NCBI GenBank assembly: GCA_007570785.1
Contig: ML664152.1
Location: 2,728,911 to 2,792,910 of the forward strand
Direction of reading: 5' to 3'
Length of the DNA stretch: 64,000 nucleotides
Source of the DNA: Antilocapra americana
Taxonomy: Eukaryota; Chordata; Mammalia; Artiodactyla; Antilocapridae
Of this stretch, positions 1-10,830 are shown piece after piece. Numbering within the stretch: the first letter of the stretch is position 1; each line of letters starts with the position of its first letter. A program made the position numbers and the translations under genes. The notes below the pieces were generated by a model. That model made no database searches. It was not told the origin of the DNA and saw nothing but the letters and a program-made list of their open reading frames with translations.

Positions 1-113
1 GTAATTTTTTCAGGCCACCCCTTGCAGCTTGCAGAATCTTAGTTCCTTGATGAGGAACTGGAAGCCCAGGAATTTAACACGGAGTCCTAACCACTGGGCA
101 ATCAGGGAATTAA
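1..113 (-). repeat. CHR-type tRNA-derived SINE, antisense, cut by the window edge
   Basis: Antisense of the cetartiodactyl tRNA-derived SINE: the plus strand reads through 'ttagttccttgatgaggaactg' and 'gagtcctaaccactgggcaatcagggaa', the reverse of the usual 'ttccctggtggtccagtggttaggactc' head. The element enters from outside the window. Subfamily not assigned. Confidence 0.75.
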
Positions 114-304
114 ATTAGTGTGTAATTTAATTATGTTTTTCTTGTATACCTGTTTGTTTGGCCTTTATATTTAGTTTTTTAAAAATTCTCTTACTGAAAA
201 AGTGATGTAACAACATTAAAAAGAAAAATGATGCTATCTTAACATAACACTGTTCTCATTTTTGTGTATGACCTCTCAGATTCTGCTTATATCAACACAC
301 ATTT

Positions 305-870
305 TAGAATTACCTGAGAGACACTATATTTAAAGTGATGAAAGGAAAGAACCTACAACCAAGAGTACTCTACCCAGCAAAGCTCTCATTCAGATTCCAC
401 AGAGAAAGCAAAAGCTTTACCAACAATCAAAAGCTGAGAGAATACAGCACCAACGAGACCAGCTTTGCACCAAATGCTAAAGGAACTTCTTTAAGTGGAA
501 AAGAAAAGGCTACAACTAGAAAAAAGAACACTATGGATGGAAAAGCTCACTGGAAAAGGCAAATACTCAGTAAAGCTAGGAAATCATCCACACAAGTGTG
601 GCGTCAAAACCAGCAGTGGTGAGAAGGAGAGAATACAAAGGCAGGATGCTGGGTATGCATTTGAAATTAAAAGACCAGAAACTTAAAGACTCTTATCTAT
701 ATACAGGGTGCAGTATTGAAACTTCATGGTAACCACAAACTGAAAATCTACAATAGAAACACACACAAAAAAGAAAAACAAATAGAAACACAACACTAAA
801 GCTAGTCATCAGACCACAAGAAAATAGCATTATCTGTGTGAGAATTACTGATTTTTTGAAGTTGCAGGCC
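305..870 (+). repeat. L1 fragment, ORF1 end region
   Basis: The open stretch from 335 encodes a peptide with NQKLREYSTNETSFAP, resembling the C-terminal part of mammalian L1 ORF1 (NQKLREFSTTKPA-type). Several stops and frame changes follow, so it is a decayed L1 piece, not a gene. The 191-bp stretch before it and about 870-1140 are AT-rich and hold nothing I recognise. Confidence 0.55.
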
Positions 871-1139
871 AACAAAGATTTTTTCTTTTTCCAACACAGT
901 CTTCATGTTGCTGATTTTGAATAGTGTTTGCCACAGTGCCCACTGTGCTGAAGAACTTTCATGTACTAAATAACTATTTTTAATAACTTCAAGTTATGTT
1001 AGATTTTGCCATTATTAATACCCTGCAAAGAATTTTCTTGTGCCAAAGGATTTTACCTCAGTTAAACTCCCATGGAATTAATTTCCAGTCAAGGAAGAGA
1101 ACTTCTAAAAATGGCTTTGGTAATGTCTGTCATCTCATT

Positions 1140-1795
1140 TTTTTTCTTTAAGATTTTTGTGTTAAAAGTTCAAACCTCAACAGAAAAGTTGAAAGAATTA
1201 CACACTATGCACCCACCATCTTGATTCCACAATGGACATCTCTCATAGTCAACCAGCTCCCTATCTATCTTATTTCTATGCATTTCAAAGTAAGCTACAA
1301 GTATCAGTGAGTGTCTCCCCACAAAAGATTTCAGTACGCATTTTATTAACTAGGGTTTAAGCTCAGTGTTTATCTATGGTTATTCAGAAATAAAACTTAC
1401 AATAAAATGCATGGGTTTGCTGATTTCTGGCAAATCCACACACCTCTGTCACCCAAGTCCTTATTAAGGTGCAGAATGAGAATGCTATTCCAGAAGTTTC
1501 CTTCATGCTCCCCCTCCACCCTCACCCCCCAGAAGGCATCTTTGTTCTTATTCTTCCCTACTGCAGCTGGGTTTTGCCTTCTCAGAACTTCATATACATG
1601 GGATAATACAGTAGGCATACTTTTGGTTAAGGTGTAGCAGGTTTTGGACTCATTAATGTTGCTGTGTGCATGAATAATTCTATCCTTTTTATTGCTGAGT
1701 TGAATTCCATAGTGTGGGTATAACACAGTTTATCCATTTTCCTGTCCGTGGACCCCTGGGCTTTTCCCACTCTGGGGAACAAAGCTGTGCTGTGG
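1140..1795 (-). repeat. Old mammalian L1 (L1M-type) fragment, antisense
   Basis: The plus strand shows typical antisense L1M text: 'gttgaaagaattacacac', 'atgcatttcaaagtaagct', then 'attgctgagttgaattccatagtgtgg' and 'cacagtttatccattttcctgt'. It is strongly diverged. ORFs across it are chance openings. Confidence 0.55.
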
Positions 1796-2060
1796 ACTGA
1801 GTGTTACTGTACCCCCTCAGAGTTCGTATGGTGAAATCGAATCTCCACTGTGCTGGTGTGTGGAGGTGGGACCCTTGGGAGGTGATGAACTCCTTCCTCA
1901 CGAGTGGATTCAACAAGAGGTCAGCCAAGAGGCTCTCCCAGAACCAGACCTGACCTCAGCCTCCCTGCCTCCAGAGCTGAGAAAAGAAAAAGGTGTGTGG
2001 TCACGACCCTACACAATCCCTTCCCCCTCTTTGGTTCTTTCTTAAAGCAGCCTGAACTGG
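1796..2060 (+). repeat. Possible MaLR-type LTR fragment
   Basis: The words 'ggaggtgggacccttgggaggtgatgaa' and 'cctccctgcctccagagctgag' resemble ERVL-MaLR LTRs (MLT1/MST group). The copy is short and diverged and I see no target duplication, so the assignment is tentative. Confidence 0.35.
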
Positions 2061-2144
2061 CAAGGACAAGCTTCCATGAAGATCTTTCAAGGGTCTTTCT
2101 GTGAACATCTTTTCCTGTTTTTCTTGGCAAAAAACCTAAGAGTG

Positions 2145-2450
2145 CTTTCCTGCTGGTACAGTGGATGGGAATCTGCCAGCCAGTGCAGGGGACCCGGTTC
2201 AATCCCGCTCTGGGAATATTCCACATGCCATGAAGCAGCTAAACCCGTGCACCACAGCTACTGAGCCTGAAGCCGCAACTGCTGCAACTAGGGCACCTGG
2301 AGCCAGTACTCCACAACAAGAGAAGCCACCACAACAAGAAGCCTTCTCACAGCACCGAAGAGTAGCCCCGCTGCCACCAGAGCTAGAGACAGCCTGCACA
2401 CAGTGAGGAAGACCCAGCACAGCCTGGAATAAAATTTAAAAATCTTAAAA
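2145..2450 (+). repeat. CHR-2-type tRNA-derived SINE
   Basis: It has a tRNA-like head with a B-box-like 'ggttcaatcccgctctggg', then the body 'ccgtgcaccacagctactgagcctg', ending in an A-rich 3' tail near 2430-2455. The 'protein' ORFs over it are shadows of the SINE. Confidence 0.8.
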
Positions 2451-2488
2451 AAAATACAAACCTAAAAGAGCAATTGCTGGATTATCAG

Positions 2489-2985
2489 TTCAGTTCAGTC
2501 GCTCATTCGTGTCCGACTCTTTGTGATTCCATAGACTGTAGCACGCCAGGCTTCTCTGTCCTTCACCATCTCCCTGAGTGTGCTCAAACACCTGTCCATT
2601 GAGTCGGTGATGCCATCCAACCATCTCATCCTCTGTCATCCCCTTCTCCTCCTGCCCTCAGTCTTTCCCAGCATCAGGGTCTTTTCCAATGAGTCAGCTC
2701 TTCACATCAGGTGACCAAAGTACTAGAGCTTCAGCTTCAACGTCAGTCCTTCCAATGAACATCTAGGACTGATCTCCTTTAGGACTGACTGATTGGATAT
2801 CCTTGCAGTCCAAGGGACTCTGAAGAGTCTTCTCCAACACCACAGTTCAAAAGTATTAATTCTTTGTCACTCAGCTTTCTTTATGGTCCAACTCTCACAT
2901 CTGTCCATAACTACTGGAAAAATCATAGCTTTGACTATATGGACTTTTGTTGGCAAAGTTATGTCCCTGTTGGATTATAGGGCAA
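2489..2985 (-). repeat. BovB (RTE LINE) 3' fragment, antisense
   Basis: The plus strand starts with the antisense BovB 3' tail 'cagttcagtcgctcattc' and continues through 'ctcatcctctgtcatcccc', 'gactgattggatatccttgcagtcc' and 'aacaccacagttcaaaag'. It is a truncated reverse-transcriptase and 3' region. It carries the 'tttaggactgactgatt' variant also seen at the LTR insertion site near 51 kb. Confidence 0.9.
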
Positions 2986-3739
2986 TTGTATATTTAGTTT
3001 TATAAGAAATGCCCAGGTCTCTGAATACAAAGAGTTGTAGTGTTTACCTGGCTATCAGCAGTTACTCTACATTGCTGCCTAAACTCCATTTTGTTAGTTT
3101 TAGCCATTCTTTTTTTTAATGGGTTTCTAAGTTTGTTTTTTTAAACACAGACTTAACATGTGGTTTTTACTAATCTGCTGTCCTAAATTCACTCTGAGCC
3201 AATTTACTGAATCATATTCACTTTGATATTTTTCTTAATTGGAGTATAATGCTTGTTGTGTTAGTTCTGCTGTACAACAAAGTGAATCAGCTATGTGTGT
3301 GATATGCCCCCTCCGTCTCGGGCCTCCCCCACACCTGTGCCCCCAACCCACCCCTCTGGGTCATCACCGGGCACTGAGCTGAGCTCCCTGTGCTGTGCAG
3401 CAGCTCCCCCAGCTCTCTGTTTTACACATGGTTGTGTATATATGTTAGTGCTACTCTCCCGATCCATTCCACTCTCTTTCCTCTTCTGTGTCCACATGTC
3501 TGTTCTCTACATCTGCATCTCTAGTCATGCCCTGAAAATAGGTTCATCTGTACTATTTCTCTAGATTCCACATGTATGCATTAATAAATGGTATTTGCTT
3601 TTCTCTTTCTCACTTCACTCTGTATGACAGACTCTACGTCCATCCAAGTGTCAACAAATGACCCAATTTTATTTCTTTTTATGGCTGATATTCTATTGTA
3701 CCTTTGTGCCTCATCTTATTTATGCATTCCTCTGTTGAT

Positions 3740-3946
3740 GGGGCTTCCCTTGTGGCTTAGCTGGTAAAAAATCTGCCTGCAATGAGGGAGATCTGGGTTC
3801 TGTCTTTGGGTTGGGAAGATCCCCTGGAGAAGGGAAAGACAACCCACTCCAGTATTCTGGCCTGGAGAATTCCATGGACTGTATAGTCCATGGGGTCACA
3901 AAGAGTTGGACGTGACTGAACAACTTTCACTTTCACTTTCCTCTTG
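3740..3946 (+). repeat. Bov-tA SINE inserted in L1
   Basis: tRNA-like head ('gggcttcccttgtggcttagctggtaaa'), then a Bov-A body ending 'caaagagttggacgtgactgaac'. Flanking copies of 'tcctctgttgatgg' (left) and 'tcctcttgatgg' (right) look like the target-site duplication. Confidence 0.85.
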
Positions 3947-3987
3947 ATGGACATTTAGGTTGCTTCCATGTCCTAGCCAGTACATTA

Positions 3988-4213
3988 ATTGTTGTTGTTT
4001 AGTCACTAAGTTGTGATGAACTCTTTGGTCCGCTAAATTGTGACCCCATGGACTGTAGCCCACCAGGCTCCTCTGTTCATGGGATTTTCCAGGCAAGAAT
4101 ACTGGACTGGGTTGCCATTTCCTTCTTCGGGAGATCTTCCTGACCGAGCGATCACACCTGCCTTCTGCTTGGCAGGTGGAATTTTTACCACTGAGTGACC
4201 TGGGGAGCTCCAA
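3988..4213 (-). repeat. Bov-A/Bov-tA SINE, antisense, inserted in L1
   Basis: Antisense Bov-A: 'ttgtgaccccatggactgtagcccaccaggctcctctg', then 'ccaggcaagaatactggactgggttgccatttcc'. 'acattaat' is present on both sides (3981-3988 and about 4214-4221), consistent with a target duplication. Confidence 0.85.
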
Positions 4214-4529
4214 AACATTAATAATACTGTACGGATACATAGTATTGCAAGTTTCAGCCATCCTGATGAGTGTTGTAACAGTAGCACGTTGTGGTCTTAC
4301 CTTTATTTCCTTGATGTTTAATGATACGTTTAATGAACATGTTTTCATGTGTTTGTCAGTCATTTGCATGTCTTCTTTTGTGAAGTGTCTGTTCCAATTA
4401 TTTGCCCATTTCTTAACTGAGTTGTTTCTCTTATTATTGCTGAGTTGTGGGAGTTCTTTACATATTCTGGACCCCAGTGCTTAACAGATATGCATTTTTA
4501 CATACATTTTCTCCCAATCCGTGGCTTGC

Positions 4530-4858
4530 CTATTTAGATTATTTATTTATTTGGCTGTGCTGGATCTTTGTTGCTGCATGCAAGCTTTCTCTAGCTTTGG
4601 TGAGTCGGGGCTACTCTTCCTTGTGGTGCACAGGCTTCCCATTGCTGTGCTTGTCTTGTTGCGGAGCACAGGCTCTCGGCATACCAGCTCCAGGAGCTGC
4701 AGCACGCAGGCTCAGTAGTTGTGTCTTGCGGGCTCAGCAGTTGAGGTGCATGGGCTCAGTCGCTTCAAATCATGTGGCATCTTCCTGGACCAGGGATTGA
4801 ACCCGTGTCTCCTGCATTGACAGCAAATTCTTACCCACTCTTCTACCAGGGAAGTCCA
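4530..4858 (-). repeat. CHR-2-type SINE, antisense, inserted in L1
   Basis: The plus strand starts 'tatttatttatttggctgtgctggatctttgttgctgcatg' and ends 'ttctaccagggaagtcc', the reverse of the CHR SINE body and head. ORFs here are repeat-derived. Confidence 0.8.
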
Positions 4859-5611
4859 CCTATTTATTTTATAATGAAGCATTTTGATGAGCAGAACTTC
4901 TTAATTTTAATGAAGTTGAATTTTCTTTTATGGTTATTGTTTTCTGTGTACTTTGTAAGAAAGCTTTGCCTACCCCCAAGTCAAAAAGATATTTTCCTGT
5001 GTTTACTTCTGGAAGGTCTACAGTTTTAGCTTTTACATGTATGTCTAGGATCCATCTCCACTTAATTTTGCATAAGATGTAAAGTAGGGACCTAGGTTTA
5101 TTATTTTCCACATGGATATCTAGTCATTTAAGACTTTCTTATCTGCATCAGATCACTTTAATGCCTTTGTTAGAAATCAGATGGTGGTGTTAGCGGGAAT
5201 CTAGCTTCTCTATTTTGCCCCCATGAAGTATCCATCTACCGTTTGCCAGGACCTTGCTGTCTGAATACTGGAATTTTATGGTGAAACTTGAGACCCAGTA
5301 AAGAGTCTTCCAGCTGTTCTTTTTCAGGAAAGCTTTGGCTAGTTTAGGTTTTTGTGTTTCCATATACATTTGAAACCAATTCATCAATTGCCAGTTCATC
5401 GATCCCAAAGTCTGTGAGATTAGGATTGGGATTTTGTATTAAAGCCATAGATCAGTTTGGAAGGGACTGACCTCTTAACAATATTGGGTCTTCCAAGTCA
5501 TTGAACATGGTATGTATTAGGTCTTGTTTAATTTCTCACACCATGTCTTTGTATGTGTGTGTGTACACGTGTGCAACTTATTCATTATTAAAATCACAAA
5601 GTTTCATGGTT

Positions 5612-5800
5612 AAAAAAATGGATAGTGTATATAGCACAGGGAACTGTGCTCAACTTTGTGTGGCAGCCTGGATGGGAAGAGAATTTGGGGAAGAATGGAT
5701 ACGTGTATATGTATGGCTGAGTTCCTTTGCTGTCTACCTGAAACTATCACACTGTTTACTGGCTTTATTCCAATTAAATTAAAAGTTTTTTTTAATCTAA
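5612..5800 (+). repeat. L1 3' end, sense
   Basis: It contains 'gtatatagcacagggaactgtgctc', 'atacgtgtatatgtatggctgagttcctttgctgt', and ends with 'ccaattaaattaaaag' plus a T/A-rich tail: a diverged ruminant L1 3' UTR. It lies in opposite orientation to the preceding L1. Confidence 0.65.
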
Positions 5801-5879
5801 AAATGGAAAGTACAGTAAAGTCAATATAATGAACAGAAAAGAAAATGCCCCACTGTCTGTGCTACTGCCTAGAGACCCT

Positions 5880-7090
5880 GACTGTTAACAGTCCAGTATA
5901 TTTTCTCCCAGTCCTCTTTCTATGCAGTTTTGTCTGTTTTGTGTGGCTATAGGCAGTGAATATAAAGTTGTGTGCTTTGCATTTATGACTCAAGCGTGCT
6001 GTAGCAAAGTCTGCTGGTGCCTGCCACATGCCCTCAGTTTCCCCCATAGATGGATCCAATACCTGTTTCTTGACTCTCTGCCTGAGGGTGTGGGTCTCCA
6101 GCCCCAGAGACTGCTTGGATGGTGGTGCATGAAGCTGCTGGAAGCCCTGGGGAGCTGATGTAACAGGAGCAATCCTCCAACAGGGAAACAGGAGGCTGCA
6201 TGGACCTCCGTAGAGTGTTCCAGCGTCCCGGCGGGATGAAGCTTCCAGCTCAGGAGGGCATTCTCCTCCCCTCCAGGTCCTCTCCTATCTCCTCCAAGCG
6301 GACCACCCCATACCTTGAACCAGCTTTGGCAAGAATTCACACTAAGATGCCTAGACAGTGTATTAAAAAGCAAAGATATCACTTAACCAACAAAGGTCCT
6401 TCTAGTCAAAGCTATGATTTTCCAGTAGTCATTTTGTACAAATGTGAGAGTTGGAATGTAAAGAAGGCTGAGCACTGTAGAAATGATGTTTTCAAATTGT
6501 GCTGGAGAAGACTCTTGAGAGTCCCTTGGACTGCAAGGAGATCAAACTAGTCCAGACTAAAGGAAATCAATCCTGAATATTCGTTGGAAGGACTGATGCT
6601 GAAGCTGAATTTCAAATACTTTAGAAGAGCCAACTCTTTGGAAAAGACCCTGATGCTGGGAAAGATTGAACTCAGGAGAAGGGGATGACAGAGGATGAGA
6701 TGGTTGGATGAAATCACCAATTCAATAGACATGAACTCGGGCAAACTCTGGGAGATGGTGAGGGACAGGGAGGCCTGGCATGCTGTGGACAATGGGGTCA
6801 CAGAGTCAGACACAGCTTGGTGACTGAACAACAACAACACACTAATATGCATTTCCTTGATGTCTTAATTCTCTTGGAAACATCAGCTTTAGTTGCCGTG
6901 TAATATTCCATCCAATATGTTTACTGTTGTTCTCTCAACCCTTCCTTTCTTTTTGGTGAGCTCTTCACTCTCAGGAGTTGTATGCGATGCTTTTTTTGTT
7001 ACCAAGAGTAATTTCCTTAGGATTGCTTCCTGGAACAGGAATTTTTTAAGGCTCGAATTCATTCTGCCAAAATGCTCTTCTGAAAAACTT
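5880..7090 (-). repeat. Old L1M-type sequence, antisense, split by BovB
   Basis: Weak antisense L1M signals flank the BovB at 6346-6836: 'gtgtggctataggcagtgaatataaagttg' on the left, 'gccgtgtaatattccatcc' and 'taggattgcttcctggaacagga' on the right. Parts of 6060-6340 show no recognisable repeat. About 7100-7290 is also unassigned. Confidence 0.4.
6346..6836 (+). repeat. BovB 3' fragment, sense
   Basis: Sense BovB: 'accaacaaaggtccttctagtcaaagctatg', 'tgtgctggagaagactcttgagagtcccttgga', 'ctgatgctgaagctgaa', ending in 'tcacagagtcagacacagcttggtgactgaac'. A 3'-end reverse-transcriptase remnant with stops. Confidence 0.9.
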
Positions 7091-7295
7091 AAACCAATTT
7101 AGAGTCCGCCTAGTAGGATATAAAAGTGCCTGCTTTATCATATGCTAAGTGGCCCTTATTTTCTAAAAGGAATTAGCATCTACTCTTAGTTTATGTAATG
7201 GAAAGATTAAAAACCTGAGTGGTTTTTTTCCATTTCAGGTGATTCAGGAAGAAAACAAACATGCCGTTGATTTTCACAGCTTCCTTCTGTGTTTC

Positions 7296-7480
7296 TCTTC
7301 TGTGCATGCATGCTAAGTCATGTCCGACTCTGTGTAACCTTATAGACTGTAGCCCGGCAGGCTCCTCTGTCCATGGAATTCTCCAGGCAAGAATGCTGAA
7401 TGGAATGCCCTCCTCCAGGGGATCTCCCTGACCCGGGGATCGAACCTGTATCTCTTACATCTACCTGCATTGACAGCAGC
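7296..7480 (-). repeat. Bov-A/Bov-tA SINE, antisense
   Basis: The plus strand reads 'tgctaagtcatgtccgactctgtg', then 'actgtagcccggcaggctcctctgtccatgg' and ends in the tRNA-like part with 'gacccggggatcgaacctgtatctc'. About 7481-7839 next to it is unique sequence with no recognisable gene. Confidence 0.85.
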
Positions 7481-7839
7481 AAATGGCTATCATGGCCATC
7501 AGAGAGTGCTGGCCAGGAGGCCCACTGGAGCAGAGGCAGCAGCATCCACAGCAGCAACAGTTTCTGGGCTTGGAGTCAGGTCTTTCCTCCTTTGGAGCAA
7601 CTCAAGGACCAGGTTTGGAGAAAAAATTGATTTTTCATTTTCAGATGCTTTTCATTTGGCTTAAGAAATGTAATAAGATGAGAAGACGTGTATAGCTGAG
7701 AAATGTGGTTTAGGAGAAAAAGATTATTAAAAACTAGCTCTTCATTTGGTCTCCAAAGAATTCCCCTAGGGTCAGTGTCTTGGCATCGACCTCCTGGATA
7801 AGCAAGATCGACTTTGTGTTTAGCTGGTTTCCATGGTAA

Positions 7840-8262
7840 ACAGAATGATGCTCCCAAAGGGGTCCATGTTCTGATCCTCAGAACCGAGAGTGTTACCTTA
7901 TGAGGCAAAAGAAACTTTGCAGATGGGGTTAAAGATGGGAAGATGCCAAGGTGAGGGGCCTCAATAGAATCACCGAGGGTCCTTTTGAGAGGGAGGCAGA
8001 GGGTCAGAGTCAGAGGAGTCGAGATGCCACCAGCAGGTCGGGGGAGGCCCTGTGCTGCTGCCTGTGGGGGCGACAGAGGGGCCGCGAGCCAGGAAGAATG
8101 CCTGTAGAAAGACAAGAAAAGGCTTTTCCCCAGAGGGCCCAGGAGGAGAACAGCCTTGCCCAGACCTCGATTTCATGACTTCTGACACCTTGAACTGAAA
8201 GATGACACATCTGTGTTGTTCCAAGCCACTGTGCTTGGGGCCATTTGCTCAGCAGCCACAGG
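7840..8262 (+). repeat. MLT1-type (ERVL-MaLR) LTR, sense
   Basis: MLT1-like order of words: 'gtccatgttctgatcctcagaacc', 'agtgttaccttatgaggcaaaagaaactttgcagatggggtta', then 'gtgttgttccaagccactgtgcttggggccatttgctcagcagccacaggaa'. A non-coding remnant of an ancient endogenous retrovirus-like element. ORFs across it are not genes. Confidence 0.65.
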
Positions 8263-8394
8263 AAACCAGGGCAGCTATGGTCTGCTCTCCTGGTCATCCA
8301 AGACCCTCACAAGCTGGTCTCAACGCTAAAGTCTCCCGTGCAAGCACCACTGCCTTAAAATGTCCAGCCGAGTGAGAACAGCTCTTAAAACCTC

Positions 8395-9014
8395 CAACAT
8401 GGATGGACCTAGAGGTTATTATGTTAAGTGAAGTAAGTCAAACAGAGAGAGATAAATATGTGATATCACTTAAATGTGGATTCCAAAAAAATGGTACAAA
8501 TGAACTTATTTATGAAACAGAAATAGACTCACAGACATAGACAGCAAATTTATGGCCACCAAAGGGGAAAGTTTAGCGATAAATTCGGAGTTTGAATTAA
8601 CAGATACACCCTACTGTGTATGAAACAGATAAACAACAAGGGCCTACTGTGCAAGACAGGGGACTCCACTCAATGTCTTATAACAAACTATATGGAAAAG
8701 AATCTGAAATAGAATATATACATTGGGCTTCCCTGATGGCTCAGCAGTAAAGAATCCACCTGCAATGCAGCAGACACAGTCAATGTGGGTTCGATCCCTG
8801 GGTCAGGAAGAGCCCCTGGAGAAGGAAATGTCAGCCCACTCCAGTATTGCCTGGGGAATCCCAGGGTGAGAGAATCCTGGCAGTCTATAGTCTGGGTCGC
8901 AAAGAGTCAGACACAACATAACATACATGCACAATATGTATAACTGAACCACTTTGCTCCACACTTGAAACTAACACGACTGTAAGTCATTTATATTTCA
9001 ATTAAAAAAAAAAA
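8395..9014 (+). repeat. L1 3' end, sense, with A tail
   Basis: It starts in ORF2-end text ('catggatggacctagaggttattatgttaagtgaagtaagtcaaacag'), passes through 'aaatagactcacagacatagacagc' and ends 'ttatatttcaattaaaaaaaaaaa' at 9003-9014. A Bov-tA SINE splits it at about 8727-8932. The roughly 460 bp that follow (9015-9475) are unique and GC-rich, with nothing recognised. Confidence 0.8.
8727..8932 (+). repeat. Bov-tA SINE inserted in L1
   Basis: Head 'gggcttccctgatggctcagcagtaaagaatccacctgc', B-box-like 'gggttcgatccctgggtc', Bov-A end 'gggtcgcaaagagtcagacacaac'. The L1 3' UTR continues on both sides. Confidence 0.88.
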
Positions 9015-9477
9015 TCCTCAACCAGCCTCCCAGAGGCGGCAACTCTGCAGAAGCTGCCCAAAGATCCATGACTGGGGATAAAGCATGTTGTACGTGGCAA
9101 CCCAGGACCGTGTCCCCTGGCAACCCCTCTCTGTGCAAACACAGTGGGGGAAATGGTGTCAGCTGGTACAAACTGCAGTACATTTAGAAGAAAAACTAAT
9201 TCTACTACATATTAAAGATAAAATGGGCATCTTCTCTCTAAGACAGGGCCAGCTGGTCCCCTTGCTGGGCCTCAGCTGTGAGAGCCCGCACCCTGCACTG
9301 CAGGGTGTGATGTAGATGGCCCCTCCTGCACCCACCCCAGAGACGTACCTGCCCTCTCCCTCAGGAGATGGAGGGGGACCAGGTCGTGCATGTCATCCTT
9401 CCATGGGTCTCAGTGCTGCCTCATGTTCACGTGGGCATGTTCTCAGGGGACCTACACCCACAGTTTCAATTTGATTC

Positions 9478-9975
9478 CTTTCAGCTCAGTTTAGTCTCTC
9501 AGTCATGTCCAACTCTTTGTGACCCCATGAACTGCAGTGCGCCAGGCCTCCCTGTCCATCACCAACTCCCAGAGTCTACCCAAACCCATGTCCATCGAGT
9601 CGGTGATGCCATCCAGCCATCTCATCCTCTGTCATTCCCTTCTCCTCCTGCCTGAAATCTTTCTCAGCATCTGGGTCTTTTCCAGTGAGTCAGCTCTTCG
9701 CATGAGGTGGCCAAAGGATTGGAGTTTCAACTTCAACATCAGTCCTTCCAATGAACACCCAGGACTGATCTCCTTTAGGATGGACTGGCTGGATCTCCTT
9801 GCAGTCCAAGGGACTCTGAAGAGTCTTCTCCAACACCACAGTTCAAAAGCATCAATTCTTCAGTGCTCAGCTTTCTTTATGGTTCAACTCTCACATCCAT
9901 ACATGACCACTGGAAAAACCATAGCCTTGACCTTTGTTGGCAAAGTAATGTCTCTGCTGTTTAATATGATTCCTT
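9478..9975 (-). repeat. BovB 3' fragment, antisense
   Basis: The plus strand reads 'tttcagctcagtttagtctctcagtcatgtccaactc', 'ccatcgagtcggtgatgccatccagccatctcatcctctg', 'gatggactggctggatctccttgcagtcc', then 'gacctttgttggcaaagtaatgtctctgctg'. The long minus- and plus-frame ORFs here belong to this repeat. Confidence 0.9.
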
Positions 9976-10114
9976 TAGCTGATCAATAAAGTGATGTTAA
10001 GCACCTACTGAGTACAAAGCCTGTTGGTCACTATTTCTGCCAGTGCAGGGCCATTTAGGGAAGGCTGAAAAATGAGTCACACTGCCAATACCTTGACTTA
10101 ATTTCTGTTCTTTT

Positions 10115-10245
10115 TTTTTACTTTCTTTAAAAATTGATTTTCATTATAGTATACTAATACTTGCTTTACAAAGTTGGGTTAATTTCTGCTGTGCAACAAA
10201 ATGAATCAGTTATATGTTTACCTGTATTCACTCTTGTTCTTTTTT
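10115..10245 (-). repeat. L1 3' UTR fragment, antisense
   Basis: It contains 'aaaaattgattttcattatagtatactaatacttgctttac' and 'tgctgtgcaacaaaatgaatcagttatatg', a short L1 3' UTR remnant. A run of T follows at about 10239-10253. Confidence 0.6.
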
Positions 10246-10619
10246 TTTTTTTTTATAAATAAGCTTTAAATTTCCCAAGGTCTGACCTGGCCCCCAGGTC
10301 TTTGTGGAAATGAATGCATCAGGTGGGAGGACAGAGCTGATGTTGTTAGTGGCTGGTTGGCTCGGTCATGACTCAAATATCAAGGCACAGCCGCCTGGCC
10401 TGTGTCTGTCGCATCCCCCAGGCAGGCCTGTGACTGTGGGGGGCTAGAGGAGGGGGGCCGATGCTCACAGCCCTTGACCATTCACACTGTTCCTCTCCCT
10501 GTGTCCTGGAGGAGCTAGGATCAGAGGGACGTTCCTGGGCCCCAGAGACAACAGTGGAGCCACAGAGCCAGCAAAATGAGCACCTAGGAGGCGCTCAGAT
10601 GCTGGGGAGAGGGAAGGGG

Positions 10620-10830
10620 CCTGCACACACTGAGTGCCTGCTGTGTGCCCTTGGTAAGCCACCTCCAAACAGTCGCTTTAAAACAATCCCCAAAGATAAG
10701 CCTTAACGCGATAAGGTACCATTATTTCCACTGCCCTGTGAGAACACTGGAATAGATTGGAGGCTGGGGCTGGAGAGCCCCCTCCCCAGAGCTGGGTGAC
10801 TGCTCTGAGATAGATATGACCACAAGTGGG
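10620..10830 (+). repeat. MIR SINE remnant
   Basis: MIR-core-like words: 'gagtgcctgctgtgtgccct', 'taaggtaccattatttccact', then 'gagctgggtgactgctctgag'. Ancient and diverged. Confidence 0.45.

Larger units (their letters stand above)
3121..5600 (-). repeat. L1 3' half, antisense, split by three SINEs
   Basis: Antisense L1 text runs from the 3' UTR ('taattggagtataatgcttg', 'tgctgtacaacaaagtgaatcag') through the ORF2 3' region ('catttgcatgtcttcttttgtgaagtgtctg', 'ggacctaggtttattattttcc'). It is interrupted by SINEs at about 3740-3946, 3988-4213 and 4530-4858. Once these are removed the L1 text reads on in order, so the L1 is the oldest layer. Confidence 0.75.
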